From: Cyclobacteriaceae bacterium
GTDB taxonomy: Bacteria; Bacteroidota; Bacteroidia; Cytophagales; Cyclobacteriaceae
Direction: 5' to 3'
Assembly (NCBI GenBank): GCA_027533395.1
Contig: JAPZUF010000011.1
Coordinates: 62,001 to 126,000, forward strand
DNA length: 64,000 nt
Each line of letters begins with the position of its first letter. The stretch's first letter is position 1. This document shows, piece by piece, positions 44,127 to 54,500 of the stretch. Below the pieces are notes generated by a model, which was not told where the DNA came from, did not search any database, and saw only the letters and a list, made by a program, of their open reading frames with translations. The position numbers and the translations under genes were made by a program.

Positions 44127-45763
44127 GCAAATATTGGCGGTTGCATCTCTTCCCATTCTGTAGCTTGTTGAAAAGCCCATGCCACCATGCTTACTTGTGC
44201 ATCTCCATATAAAGGACCGATAAAAGAAATGCTCGTTGGGCTTCCATCTTTGTTAAAGCCATTGGGTACTACAGCACAAGGTTGACCGGTTAAATTAGTT
44301 ATGTATAATTGCCGACCACCAAAACTGGGAGCAACAATGGCATCAAAACCTTTTGTAGCTGCATGCATTTGTTGAATGGCTTCCCAACGAATTCTCGAAG
44401 CGTTTATGTATTCTACTGCCGGAATAAAACGTGCAGCGCGAAAATAATTAGGCCAAGCGTTTCTTCTTTGATCTGTTAATTGATCATCAATGTTTAGTCT
44501 GGTTAATTCATCGAAGGAGGCAGCACCCTCAGCAAACAACATAATCAATAAAGATTCGTAAGGGATTTGTTGTGGTAAATCCACAGCTACTAATTCGGCA
44601 CCTAAAGATTTTAAAACTTCCAGTGATTTAGCGTCATTTTCCTTATTCGGATAAGTAGCATCAAATGCACTTTTCAAATATCCGATTTTCATTTTGCTTA
44701 AGGGTTTGCTGGCATTAAAGTTAAATGCAGCTGCTCTTGTGGCGCGGTCGTTATCATCCTCTCCACGTATTGCATCGAGTACCAAAGCGCAATCTAATTG
44801 CGAACGACAAATAGGACCAGCTTTATCCATGCTCCAACTTAAAGCCATCGCACCAGAACGACTTACCAATCCATAAGAAGGTCTGAATCCACTTGCACCA
44901 CAACGCGTTGAGGGTGACACGATAGAACCCAAAGTTTCGGTGCCGATTGAAAATCCAACCAACCCTGCTACCGTAGCAGATGCAGAACCTGCAGAAGAAC
45001 CACTCGATCCTTGTTTTAAATTCCATGGGTTTTTGGTTACACCACCATACCAAATGTCACCCATAGCTAAAGAACCTAAAGTAAGTTTAGCAACGATAAC
45101 TGCGCCTGCTTCTTCCAGTTTTTTTACAATAAATGACTTCTCGTTTATCGATTGCTCTTTAAAAGGTGCAGCACCCCAGGTCGTTTTATCTCCTTCAGTT
45201 GCAAATAAATCTTTTATGCCATATGGGATTCCGTGTAACGGTCCTCTATATTTTCCTTTTGCAATTTCAGCATCGGCTTTAGCTGCTTGTTCTAACGCCA
45301 ACTTTTCTGTGATCGTGATTGTACAAGCTAAAGTATCGCTATATTTTTTTAATCTATTCAAATAAATGGTAGTTAATTCTACTGATGTTATTTTTTTCTG
45401 TTTAATTAAACTTGCCAATTTATAAACTGGAAAAAATGCTAAGGCTTCTCGATTAGCAGGTAACTCAACTTTTTCTGGCAGATTCCAAACTTGTTTTTCT
45501 TGTTTGGTGTTAATTACAAAACCTTGTGGAACCGGATCAAAAACCAAGGACATAGGTTTGTTATTCGGAAGCTTGTATTGATGAATTTGATAAAAGGAAC
45601 TTTGGAAACCCATTAAATCAGCCAACAACGAATCGCGCTCGGCATCGGTTAAATTCAAACCTAGAAAAGGCTCAATCGCTGTTGTAGGTCGGTTTTGCGA
45701 CTTTAGGTCTGTAATCTGGAGAAGGATTAAAATGAAAAGAATATAAATTGCGGGCTGTTTCAT
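44117..45763 (-). CDS. Exported amidase (amidase signature family)
   Basis: This 548-residue amide hydrolase has a signal peptide (MKQPAIYILFILILLQITDL). The Ser-cisSer-Lys triad is visible: Lys184 in YGIKDLFATEG, the GSSGSSAGS stretch (252-260) and Ser280 in GTETLGSIVSP. The extra N-terminal region of about 100 residues is usual for the exported Bacteroidota form. The substrate may be a peptide or aryl amide. The start is only 20 bp from the divergent DinB gene. Confidence 0.93.
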   Translation of the reverse strand: MKQPAIYILFILILLQITDLKSQNRPTTAIEPFLGLNLTDAERDSLLADLMGFQSSFYQIHQYKLPNNKPMSLVFDPVPQGFVINTKQEKQVWNLPEKVELPANREALAFFPVYKLASLIKQKKITSVELTTIYLNRLKKYSDTLACTITITEKLALEQAAKADAEIAKGKYRGPLHGIPYGIKDLFATEGDKTTWGAAPFKEQSINEKSFIVKKLEEAGAVIVAKLTLGSLAMGDIWYGGVTKNPWNLKQGSSGSSAGSASATVAGLVGFSIGTETLGSIVSPSTRCGASGFRPSYGLVSRSGAMALSWSMDKAGPICRSQLDCALVLDAIRGEDDNDRATRAAAFNFNASKPLSKMKIGYLKSAFDATYPNKENDAKSLEVLKSLGAELVAVDLPQQIPYESLLIMLFAEGAASFDELTRLNIDDQLTDQRRNAWPNYFRAARFIPAVEYINASRIRWEAIQQMHAATKGFDAIVAPSFGGRQLYITNLTGQPCAVVPNGFNKDGSPTSISFIGPLYGDAQVSMVAWAFQQATEWEEMQPPIFAVK

Positions 45764-45783
45764 AGAAATTAGTTTATATAAAG

Positions 45784-46257
45784 ATGAAGGATTATTTTTT
45801 AAAAATCTACAAGTACAATGTGTGGGCCAATAAGAAAGTGATTAACACACTAAAAAAGCAACAAGTGGTAGATAAAAAGATTTTAACGCTGATGAGTCAT
45901 GTATTGTCTGCGCTTAATATTTGGCTTGCCCGAATTGAAAACAGACCTACTGAGCCTTATCCTCTTTGGCAAATATATGACCTCGACCAACTTGAAGAAA
46001 TGGCTGATGACATTGGTGCCCGATGGTTATTATACATCGAAAGAAATGAAAAATTTGATGGCGTTCTCATTTATAAAAATTATGTAGGCCTGCCTTACGA
46101 GAATAAAATTGAAAACATCATGATTCATTTAGTCAACCATTCAACTTATCACCGTGCACAAATAGCTATCTTGTTACGTCAGGCTGGGCTCGAACCGATT
46201 AACACTGATTTTATCACTTACGACCGTGTAATAACCGGTCAGCTAAAAGATGAATAA
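45784..46257 (+). CDS. DinB-family protein
   Basis: The 157-residue four-helix protein has the metal-binding His triad of DinB/YfiT proteins: His39, His119 and His123 (NHSTYHRAQI). It starts with the canonical YNVWANKKVI stretch, which supports the start chosen. DinB-like proteins include thiol transferases and uncharacterised stress proteins. No thiol-pathway gene is nearby, so the reaction is unknown. It is divergent from the amidase gene. Confidence 0.9.
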   Translation: MKDYFLKIYKYNVWANKKVINTLKKQQVVDKKILTLMSHVLSALNIWLARIENRPTEPYPLWQIYDLDQLEEMADDIGARWLLYIERNEKFDGVLIYKNYVGLPYENKIENIMIHLVNHSTYHRAQIAILLRQAGLEPINTDFITYDRVITGQLKDE

Positions 46258-46311
46258 AGGAACGAACTTTTTTCATTCATCCATGTTCTTCAAACGATAA
46301 ACCAACAATTC

Positions 46312-47163
46312 ATGAAAAAGATTTTAATCACCGCTTTGCTTTCGCTACCGTTTTTAGTGGCGAATGCACAAGATAACATTACTGTGTGCCACACTCCTTC
46401 TACTGAAAAGTTTGCACACTTTGCCAGTAATGACAATTTTAATAATGAACACCCAATGCCTCGTGTTTACAAACATGTGTCGCAAGCTGGTGGTGAGATG
46501 ATTAAATTTACTTGTGCCGATGGTTCAACAGGAAATGCATACTTATTAAAAGCAAAGAAAAACACCAACAATTGGATTTTTGTATTTCAGGAATGGTGGG
46601 GTTTAAATGATAACATCAAAAGACAAGCTGAAGATTTATACAATTCTTTAGGCAATGTCAATGTTCTTGCAATTGATATGTATGATGGTAAAGTTGCCAC
46701 TGATAGAGAAAACGCAGGTAAATTCATGCAAGAGTTTAAACAAGAACGTGGTAATATAATTGTAAGCGGAGCCATTGCATACGCAGGTAAAAATGCAAGA
46801 ATTGGAACAGTAGGTTGGTGTTTTGGTGGCGGTCAATCTATACAGGCAGCGTTAACAGCTGGAAACCAAACAGCAGCTTGTGTTATGTATTATGGCATGC
46901 CTGAAGAAAATGTAGAGAAACTGAAAAATCTTAATTCAGATGTGTTATTTATTTTTGCAGAAAAAGATCAATGGATTAACAAAGATGTTGTGAGCCGTTT
47001 TGAACAAAATGCAAAAGCAGCCGGAAAAAATTTAACTGTAAAAAGTTACAATGCAGCACATGGCTTTGCAAACCCTAGCAACCCAATGGGAGCATTTGAT
47101 GAAAATGCTTATAAAGATGCGTACGCAGCAACCGTTGCATTTTTTAAAGCTCGATTAAAATAA
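46312..47163 (+). CDS. Exported dienelactone-hydrolase-family protein
   Basis: This 283-residue alpha/beta hydrolase has a signal peptide (MKKILITALLSLPFLVANAQ). The triad is Cys170 (VGWCFGGGQS), Asp219 (AEKDQWI) and His250 (NAAHGFANP), with the family GW-C-FGG nucleophile elbow and the YDGKVATDREN region. It would hydrolyse ester or lactone bonds in the periplasm. It ends at a strong terminator. Confidence 0.93.
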   Translation: MKKILITALLSLPFLVANAQDNITVCHTPSTEKFAHFASNDNFNNEHPMPRVYKHVSQAGGEMIKFTCADGSTGNAYLLKAKKNTNNWIFVFQEWWGLNDNIKRQAEDLYNSLGNVNVLAIDMYDGKVATDRENAGKFMQEFKQERGNIIVSGAIAYAGKNARIGTVGWCFGGGQSIQAALTAGNQTAACVMYYGMPEENVEKLKNLNSDVLFIFAEKDQWINKDVVSRFEQNAKAAGKNLTVKSYNAAHGFANPSNPMGAFDENAYKDAYAATVAFFKARLK

Positions 47164-47180
47164 AATTGTAAAGAACAGTT

Positions 47181-47215
47181 AAAAAATACCCGTTGTTAAC
47201 GGGTATTTTTATTTT
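47181..47215 (+). terminator. Rho-independent terminator after the dienelactone hydrolase gene
   Basis: ATACCCGTT and AACGGGTAT form the core stem (47182-47210 including the A/T flanks) around a GTT loop, followed by a T-rich tail. Confidence 0.88.
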
Positions 47216-47277
47216 ATACAGGTGCATCTATTTTGTTTAACTTACGTTTTTAAACCGACCAACCAAGTCGCCCAACC

Positions 47278-48489
47278 ATGCACCTTTTAATTTCCCGAAT
47301 CGCAACAGTTGCGATTCTTTTGATACTTGTTCTCATTCAAAATTCAATCGCACAATCAGAAACTTCATTTTTCATTTCTTCCCAAGAAATCGAACATGCA
47401 AAGCAAATCAAACTTAATACTGAGTGGCTTGAGACAAACGCGAGCAAAGGAAGAACAAAATCAGTAACCTTTCCTTATGTTTGGGAAGCAGATGAATCAC
47501 AAGGCTTACGAACTTATTATCTTACTGTATCAACTAATTATGCTAAACCTTTGGGTATAGAACTACCCGACATGTACACAAGCTTTAGGTTATTCGTTAA
47601 TAATAAACTATTAGCACAAAGCGGAAGAGTAAGTGAATTTGAAATAAATGCAGCTCCCGAATGGAAACCACAAACTGTTGCTCTTCCACTAGAGAAAGAA
47701 CTTAATTTAAAATTAGAAATCAGTAATCATCACCATGCCAAAGGTGGAGTTAAAAATCCTATAATCATTGGAGATTGGGATTTCTTAAAAAGTAAACAAG
47801 TAAAAGCTGAGATTGCAACTTGGCTGTTAATCACAGTATTGATAGTAATGGGATTGGGCATTAACGTCTATTTTTGGTGGAGTGATATGCCTGCCAGTGC
47901 GCTTTACTTTTCCTTCTTATGCTTAGTGTGGGCAACAAGAGTAGGTTTTTCTGAACTCTACATTATTCCATCTTTCTTTGGTGAGATAACTTGGACGTGG
48001 GTTATTCATATTGAATATTTAAGCTTATTTCTTGCTATAGCGTTAGGTTTAAAATTCATGCAATCTATTTATCCACTAGATTCGCAGAATACAATCATCT
48101 GGGTTTTTGTAGCTGTAATTGCAGCATTTGTTGCTTCCGTTTCTATTTTAAAACCAGTATACTTTACCTCATGGCTAAATCTTTATTTAAGTGTGGCAGC
48201 TTTATCGCTGGTCTATATGATTTATATTGTTGCTCGCGCGGTTGCCTTTGCGAGGTATGGTGCTACCTATAGTGTGTTTGCAGTGTTAGCAGGCTTGGGA
48301 GCATTTTCATATAATCTGATGGCCTACCAAGGATTATTCGATTTTAATCCCTTTATGTACAACATTAGTTACTTAATCATTTTTGTATTATTGGCTTTTG
48401 CCATGTTCTATCAGCGAAGCAAACGAGCTGATTATCGCAATGCACCGGATGTTTTAACTTTTGATGATTACTATAAAGTAGAGAAATAA
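47278..48489 (+). CDS. 7TM-DISM receptor without an output domain
   Basis: The 403-residue protein has a signal peptide, a periplasmic jelly-roll-like sensor domain (about 25-170, with TYYLTVSTNYAKPLGIELPDMYTS-type strands of the 7TMR-DISM extracellular family), then seven hydrophobic helices (about 180-385). Usually such proteins end in a kinase, cyclase or LytTR domain; here only about 20 residues follow the last helix. It must signal through a partner. It is flanked by terminators on both sides. Confidence 0.82.
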   Translation: MHLLISRIATVAILLILVLIQNSIAQSETSFFISSQEIEHAKQIKLNTEWLETNASKGRTKSVTFPYVWEADESQGLRTYYLTVSTNYAKPLGIELPDMYTSFRLFVNNKLLAQSGRVSEFEINAAPEWKPQTVALPLEKELNLKLEISNHHHAKGGVKNPIIIGDWDFLKSKQVKAEIATWLLITVLIVMGLGINVYFWWSDMPASALYFSFLCLVWATRVGFSELYIIPSFFGEITWTWVIHIEYLSLFLAIALGLKFMQSIYPLDSQNTIIWVFVAVIAAFVASVSILKPVYFTSWLNLYLSVAALSLVYMIYIVARAVAFARYGATYSVFAVLAGLGAFSYNLMAYQGLFDFNPFMYNISYLIIFVLLAFAMFYQRSKRADYRNAPDVLTFDDYYKVEK

Positions 48490-48607
48490 TTTTTTGACTC
48501 TGAATGAAAAATCTCCATTAAACACAAAAACAAATTATTGATAAAAAAACTTTTATACGATAGAAAAAAGTTTCAGTTAGTAATTGGTTTCGATAGTTTT
48601 TCAAACA

Positions 48608-48641
48608 TAAAAAAGCCACTCTGATTTTTACAGAGTGGCTT
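48608..48641 (-). terminator. Rho-independent terminator of the nfeD-floA transcript
   Basis: AAGCCACTCTG (48613-48623) and CAGAGTGGCTT (48631-48641) form a perfect 11-bp stem. Read leftward it is followed by a T run, so it ends the floA transcript. It may also serve the convergent 7TM gene. Confidence 0.88.
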
Positions 48642-48666
48642 CAATATTATTGCTTAGTGTATTTGT

Positions 48667-49653
48667 TTACTTCGTTTCTGGCGCTTTACCAGACTTACCT
48701 GAACCTGATATAGATTGTCTCATTTCGGTATCGGCTTGCACGTTCTGCATTTTATAGTAATCCATCACGCCTAAATTTCCATTTACAAATGCAGTTGCCA
48801 ATGCTTTAGGAATTTCAGCTTCTGCTTCAATTACTTTAGCACGTGCTTCTTGTGCTTTTGCACGCATTTCTTGTTCTACGGCAACAGCCATCGCTCTGCG
48901 CTCTTCTGCTTTTGCTTCTGCTACTTTTAAATCAGCACTTGCCTGATCGATTTGTAACTTCGCTCCGATGTTAGCTCCAACATCCACATCAGCTATATCA
49001 ATCGATAAGATTTGAAAAGCAGTTCCTGAATCTAAACCTCTTGATAAAACTAACTTCGAAATTTTATCAGGATTTTCTAATACTTCTTTGTGCGATTTAG
49101 CTGAACCAATTGATGTTACAATACCTTCACCTACACGAGCTAAAATAGTATCTTCACCTGCACCACCAATTAATTGTGAAATTGCAGCACGAACAGTTAC
49201 GCGCGCAACAGCAATTACCTGAATACCATCCGCAGCAACTGCAGCAACTTTTGGTGTTGTTATCACTTTCGGATTAACTGAAATTTGAACGGCCTCAAAC
49301 ACATCTCTACCTGCTAAATCGATAGCTGTAGCTTGTTTAAAGTCCATTACGATGTTAGCTTTTTCGGCTGAGATTAAAGCTTTGATAACTTTAGGAACAT
49401 TACCGCCAGCTAAATAGTGAGTTTCTAAGTCGGTTGATGTAATTTTTAATCCGGCTTTGGTTGCTGTAATCAAAGAATCAACAATAACGCGTGGTGGCAC
49501 CTTTCTGATGCGCATGAATACAAGTTCGAACAAACCAACTTTTACGCCTGAAAAAAGGGCTGTAATCCATAAGTTGATGGGGACAAAGTACAAGAAGATG
49601 AAAAACAGGATAATACCTGCAAACACAAGAAATAGTAATACAATAGGATCCAT
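48667..49653 (-). CDS. floA: Flotillin-like protein FloA
   Basis: The 328-residue protein organises membrane microdomains. It has an N-terminal hydrophobic hairpin (about 4-38), then the SPFH-type domain and a coiled-coil with repeated Ala-Glu ([21 protein letters not shown]). The whole pattern, including [20 protein letters not shown] and [11 protein letters not shown], is that of FloA. It lies 43 bases after an NfeD-like gene, its usual partner, and ends at a strong terminator. Confidence 0.95.
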   Translation of the reverse strand: MDPIVLLFLVFAGIILFFIFLYFVPINLWITALFSGVKVGLFELVFMRIRKVPPRVIVDSLITATKAGLKITSTDLETHYLAGGNVPKVIKALISAEKANIVMDFKQATAIDLAGRDVFEAVQISVNPKVITTPKVAAVAADGIQVIAVARVTVRAAISQLIGGAGEDTILARVGEGIVTSIGSAKSHKEVLENPDKISKLVLSRGLDSGTAFQILSIDIADVDVGANIGAKLQIDQASADLKVAEAKAEERRAMAVAVEQEMRAKAQEARAKVIEAEAEIPKALATAFVNGNLGVMDYYKMQNVQADTEMRQSISGSGKSGKAPETK

Positions 49654-49696
49654 ATGTTTAAATTAGGGTTGTACGAGTTAATGATAGGTAAGCAAG

Positions 49697-50164
49697 TTAC
49701 AAGATTTGCTCTACAATTATGGCCGAAGCCGAAACTTCTTTTATTTTAACTTTTGTGCCGGTTTCAACATAACTGCCATCTGCAGAAGTAACTTCCACCT
49801 GTATGCCGTTGAATTCTGCTTTTCCCATTGGTCTTAGTACTGAAACAGTTGTACCTTCTTCACCTGGTTTAAAGCTGTCAGAAAGTCCTTCATTGAACTT
49901 GCTGTCGATGGCAGTGTTAAGTGCAAATCTTTTCCAAGCGCCTGACCGAAAACTTAGGTAAAGCATTAAGGCAGTAACCAAGCCTGTTGCCAAAAGAATG
50001 TAAGTTCCGATTGTACTTCCATAATCAGCGTAGCCAAAAACAATTCCGGCAATCGCTAATAAAAGTCCGAAAATACCAACTATGGTTGTGCCCGGAATAA
50101 ATATAACCTCAACGATGAGCAAACCAATACCAACTAAAATCAAAAGCGCAATTACTATCCACAT
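49697..50164 (-). CDS. NfeD-family membrane protein
   Basis: The 155-residue protein has three hydrophobic helices (about 2-45 and 52-72) followed by the OB-fold NfeD domain (GEEGTTVSVLRPMGKAEFNGIQVEVTSADG). NfeD proteins work with flotillins or stomatins. Here it precedes floA in the same direction, so a joint role in membrane organisation is likely. It lacks the ClpP-like protease domain of long NfeD proteins. It lies 11 bases after lipA. Confidence 0.92.
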   Translation of the reverse strand: MWIVIALLILVGIGLLIVEVIFIPGTTIVGIFGLLLAIAGIVFGYADYGSTIGTYILLATGLVTALMLYLSFRSGAWKRFALNTAIDSKFNEGLSDSFKPGEEGTTVSVLRPMGKAEFNGIQVEVTSADGSYVETGTKVKIKEVSASAIIVEQIL

Positions 50165-50175
50165 CGTATTTTTAA

Positions 50176-51063
50176 TTAATTAAAGGGAATATGAACATGC
50201 TTTTCAGCATGATAAGAGGAGCGTACTAAAGGACCGGCTTCAACGTATTTTAATCCACGTTTTAAGCCTTCTTCCTTATACATATCAAAAGTTTCAGGAT
50301 GAATAAACTCTGCTACTTCTAGATGCATTTTGGTTGGCTGTAAATATTGACCTAGTGTTAAAATCATTAAGCCATTGGCAACCAAATCATCCATTGCTTT
50401 AAATACTTCTTCTTGTGTTTCACCAACACCTAGCATAATACCAGACTTGGTTCTTTTGCCGGCTTCGCGAATGCGTTTTATTTCTTCCAGACTTCTTTCG
50501 TATTTAGCTTGTGGTCTAACCCTGCGGTACATGCGTTCTACCGTTTCCATATTATGGGAAACAACTTCTTGCCCTCCTTCTATCATTCTGTACAAAGCAT
50601 CCCAGTTGCCTTTTACATCCGGAATTAAAGTTTCGATGGTAGTTTCGGGAGAAAGCTGTTTGGTTTGAATTACAGTTTGGTACCAGATTTCTGCCCCACG
50701 ATCTTTTAATTCATCTCTGTTCACAGAAGTGATAACTGCATGTTTTACGCCCATCAGTTTAATGGCCTCTGCAACTCGTTTAGGTTCTTCTACATCATAT
50801 TCGGTTGGCTTGCCTGTTGCGACAGCACAAAAAGTGCAACTGCGAGTACAAACATTTCCCAAAATCATGAAAGTTGCAGTTCCTGCTCCCCAACATTCGC
50901 CCATATTAGGGCAATTACCGCTTTCGCATATCGTGTGTAACTTATGGGTGTCTACTATTTTGCGCACATTGGCGTAATCTGGGCCAACAGGCAATTTTAC
51001 ACGAAGCCAGTCAGGCTTTCTTTTGCGGTTTTCCGGTGCAATTACAGGTAGTTCAATCATCAC
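50176..51063 (-). CDS. lipA: Lipoyl synthase
   Basis: LipA inserts two sulfurs into octanoyl groups on GcvH and dehydrogenase E2 proteins. The 295-residue radical-SAM enzyme shows both iron-sulfur clusters: auxiliary Cys46-Cys51-Cys57 ([12 protein letters not shown]) and radical-SAM Cys72-Cys76-Cys79 (CTRSCTFC), plus the C-terminal VRSSYHAEK with the cluster Ser ligand. The substrate gene gcvH lies just upstream in the same direction. No lipB is nearby. Confidence 0.98.
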   Translation of the reverse strand: MMIELPVIAPENRKRKPDWLRVKLPVGPDYANVRKIVDTHKLHTICESGNCPNMGECWGAGTATFMILGNVCTRSCTFCAVATGKPTEYDVEEPKRVAEAIKLMGVKHAVITSVNRDELKDRGAEIWYQTVIQTKQLSPETTIETLIPDVKGNWDALYRMIEGGQEVVSHNMETVERMYRRVRPQAKYERSLEEIKRIREAGKRTKSGIMLGVGETQEEVFKAMDDLVANGLMILTLGQYLQPTKMHLEVAEFIHPETFDMYKEEGLKRGLKYVEAGPLVRSSYHAEKHVHIPFN

Positions 51064-51115
51064 AGAGCTCCATTAAGATAGCCAAATATATTATTGGCTA
51101 ATATTAGTAAAACAA

Positions 51116-51490
51116 TTATTTACCAATTAGTTCCTTGTATTGTGTGGCATTTAATAAGCCATTCACCGAGCCATTTAATTCTACTTTAACCATCCAACCT
51201 GCGCCATATGGATCTTCATTTACCTTTTCAGGGTTTGATTCCAGCGCATTATTGAACTCAGTGATTTTACCAGCTACAGGCATATATAAGTCAGATACCG
51301 TTTTTACGGCTTCGACTGTTCCAAAAACATCGCCTGCTGCAATGCTTTGACCAACCGTGCTGATATCAACATACACGATGTCGCCAAGTTCGCCTTGCGC
51401 AAAGTCGGTAATACCTACTGTTGCGATATTGCCTTCGATTTTAACCCATTCGTGGTCTTTGGTGTACTGTAATTCTGCTGGGATATTCAT
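51116..51490 (-). CDS. gcvH: Glycine cleavage system H protein
   Basis: The 124-residue lipoyl carrier shuttles the aminomethyl group in glycine cleavage. The start [17 protein letters not shown] is typical and Lys63 in [11 protein letters not shown] is the lipoylation site. Later GWMVKVEL completes the family pattern. It lies between sprA and lipA, which modifies it; the T and P protein genes are not in the window. Confidence 0.97.
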   Translation of the reverse strand: MNIPAELQYTKDHEWVKIEGNIATVGITDFAQGELGDIVYVDISTVGQSIAAGDVFGTVEAVKTVSDLYMPVAGKITEFNNALESNPEKVNEDPYGAGWMVKVELNGSVNGLLNATQYKELIGK

Positions 51491-51563
51491 GAAATTAGAT
51501 TTTGGTCAAAAATAATGGAAATCGTGCTCAACTTTCAACCAAAATAATTTTAATCACGAATTT

Positions 51564-54500
51564 TTATTGGGTAAGGTTATACCGCAATTGCGCACCAAAT
51601 CGGCTGGTAGCTCTGCGAAAGCCTAAAGAAACTTGTGGATCGTTTACTATTCTTTCAAAATACATTTGTATCAACAGTTTTTTGTTGACTTCATAACTGA
51701 TGTTGGGCCTTAGTTGGAAGTTGATATTACCGTTAGTTACTACATTCAATTCTTCTACTTTTCTTTGGATGGTTCTGGTATCTGATACGGTAACATTCAT
51801 TCTGAAGGTGACATCGTTTTTCAATACTACCAACCGTCCTTGTGATCGGAATGGTAAGCGCATGTTGCTCTTGGTATAACCTAACTCAACTGTTACATCT
51901 TTAGAGCTTGCTTCAGTAATTTGGGCATTCGATACATTTAGCGCTAAATCTCTTTTTGTTTTGTATTCGATACGAGTAGAGATTTTACTTCTGGTTCTAA
52001 AATTTACACCAATGAGAGGTGAGAATTGTTCAGACATTGTTACCTGACTGATTACATAAATTGGAACGATTTCACCCCTGTCGTTTACTATGGATGAGAA
52101 AATTCTTCTGTTGTAATCTCCGATAGGTACTTGCAACCCAACAGTACCAGCATCAGTGTATTGAAGTGAATTAGAATAACCCAACACAGAATAAGTAGCC
52201 TGATAACCATGAGAGATGGTAAAAGATTGGAACAAATCTTTAAAACCCTTCAATTTATTCAAACCTGTATAATCGATTCGCCAATTGGGAAGTGGTGTTC
52301 GTGGAAAAGGAGATAGACTTACGCTTTCAGCCGAGCGACCTGTATAAGCTGCAATAAAAGCCGGTATCACTACATCTTGAGAGGTTGTATCATACTCGCT
52401 GTTTGTAATTGTTGCAAATCTTCTACGCATAACCACTAAATTTCTTTCGAATTCTTCAAACACTTCAGAGCGAACAGAAGAATTACTGCCGTTGAAAGCT
52501 GTGTTAATCATAACTGTTGAAATCCTATAGTTACCTCTCCTACTTGGATTTAAAGATTGATATCCTTGCAATGCATCATCATATCTATAAATTTCTTCAT
52601 AGCTCGCTTGCGATTCTCTTCTGATATCTAATTGAATTTTGATATCAGGATTGGGTTCAACATTAGCTCGAGCTGTTAAAGAAATAGTTTGTGTTTGACT
52701 GAAAGGAATCGTTAAATATTCTGATTTGGTTAACCAACCATTCTCCGCTGCGCGCTTGCGTATGTTTGCATCCTGATCGCCAAAAATAAAACCCCAACCT
52801 GGTGCAGCTGTTCTTTTGCTATTACCAAATAAATAAGGAGTTTCCGTAAAACCTGGCAATATAGTACCATCGTTAATGGTTAAGGTGCCGTTTGCACTTC
52901 GAACAGACATTAAGATTTTAGCTAAGTTCACCAACAACTTAGAAGGTTTAGGCAGTGTGTCTGCCGGATCTGGCTTTCCTTTCGGAGCGTTTTTAGGTTT
53001 TGGTGGCGGTGGTGTGTTAATTTTCTTTAGGAAGGAAACTTTATTATAAAGTTTCACCAAATCAACTTTACCCGTAATGCTACGCTCACGACTGTTCATA
53101 ATGGTGTTTCTGAAATCCAGACTATCTGCAATATCAGTTTGACCGGGTCTTACCTTGCTATCTGGAATATTAACCGGTCCTGCTTTCCATCCATAATTTG
53201 CAGTAAAGCGATAATCCGCTCCTACCCAATTTGTGGCAGGAAATTTATCAAAAGGAAGCGTATAGTTTACCGTTACAGATTGATCATAATTTTTCATACG
53301 ACCAAAATTTCTCAAGTTCCTATTGACAGAATCTCGGTACTCAGATGCCGTAATCGTTCGGCCTAACACATTTGAATAACCACCTTCAGGATCAGAATCT
53401 GGCTCGTCAATTACAGCGTTAGCTCTTGCCGTATATTCAAGCGTTAAGCTTTTGGTCAGGTTCCAGCGCACATTATAACTTCTGTTAAAAGTAAAGAACT
53501 TTAAATAATTTGGAGCCGATTCAAATCCATCGTTTCTGTAAATAATCTTACTAAACGACCTATCTAAATCTCCTCTAACAGAAATATTAGATGGTAGAAG
53601 TGAAAGGTTAAAGTCTTTTATAAACTTAGTGTAAGGTGATTTTAATCCCTTGGCATTTTTAAAAGGTTCTATTCCTGTTCCTTTCGGTTGGAAAGTGTAA
53701 GCAACACCTGTTTTAAATAATCTTTGTTCTGATTCTTTTATCGTAAAGCTTGTACGTCTCGCATCAGAATAGGCGTAGGTAAATGAAAAGTTTTCAATAT
53801 CGTAAATGCGGCTTTGTGCATCCTTTTTCACTTTGGTTTTACGGACATTGGTAAAATTGATACCTCTTTTTACTTCACGGTCTTGTATAAGATTGAGATA
53901 AGCCTCTCGCTCATTTTCCGGTCGGGCTTCTAAGGAAGCCTCTAATCTAACATCTGGATTAAATGGGTCATATTGTGGCCTAATGGTTGTCGTTTGATAA
54001 CTTATCAACATCGGCACTTTGATGCCATGATTACCTGGGATTAATTTATCAGCATTGATGTTGGCAGAAATATCGTAAAACATGCGCGACTCGCGTGCGC
54101 GTTCATTTATTTTTGAGTTGATAGATCCGAAACCAAAAGAGTTGTAACTCATTGCTCCATTAACAGTTGCAAAGTCAGCTAGTTTTGCTGTTAACGTTGT
54201 GTTAAATGCATAACCAGCTGTTCTATCAAAATCAGTTAATCGCAATTCGTTAGCCCATAGACAAATTTGATACGGACGCTGGTCATTGCTTTTAGGATTG
54301 CGAATACCAATCATAATGGTTCTCACCTCAGTTAAATCAGGGCGACCTACCACTCTAATTAAATGCTTACCTATTTGCCTTGGGCCTATTTGAGGATAAG
54401 GTTGGTTTAAAGAAAAACCTTCTCTATCACGGTCTATTTTTAAATCAAATAAATCATTTAAGGAGATATCTATTTCATTTTCTTCAGGCCAGATGGCACG

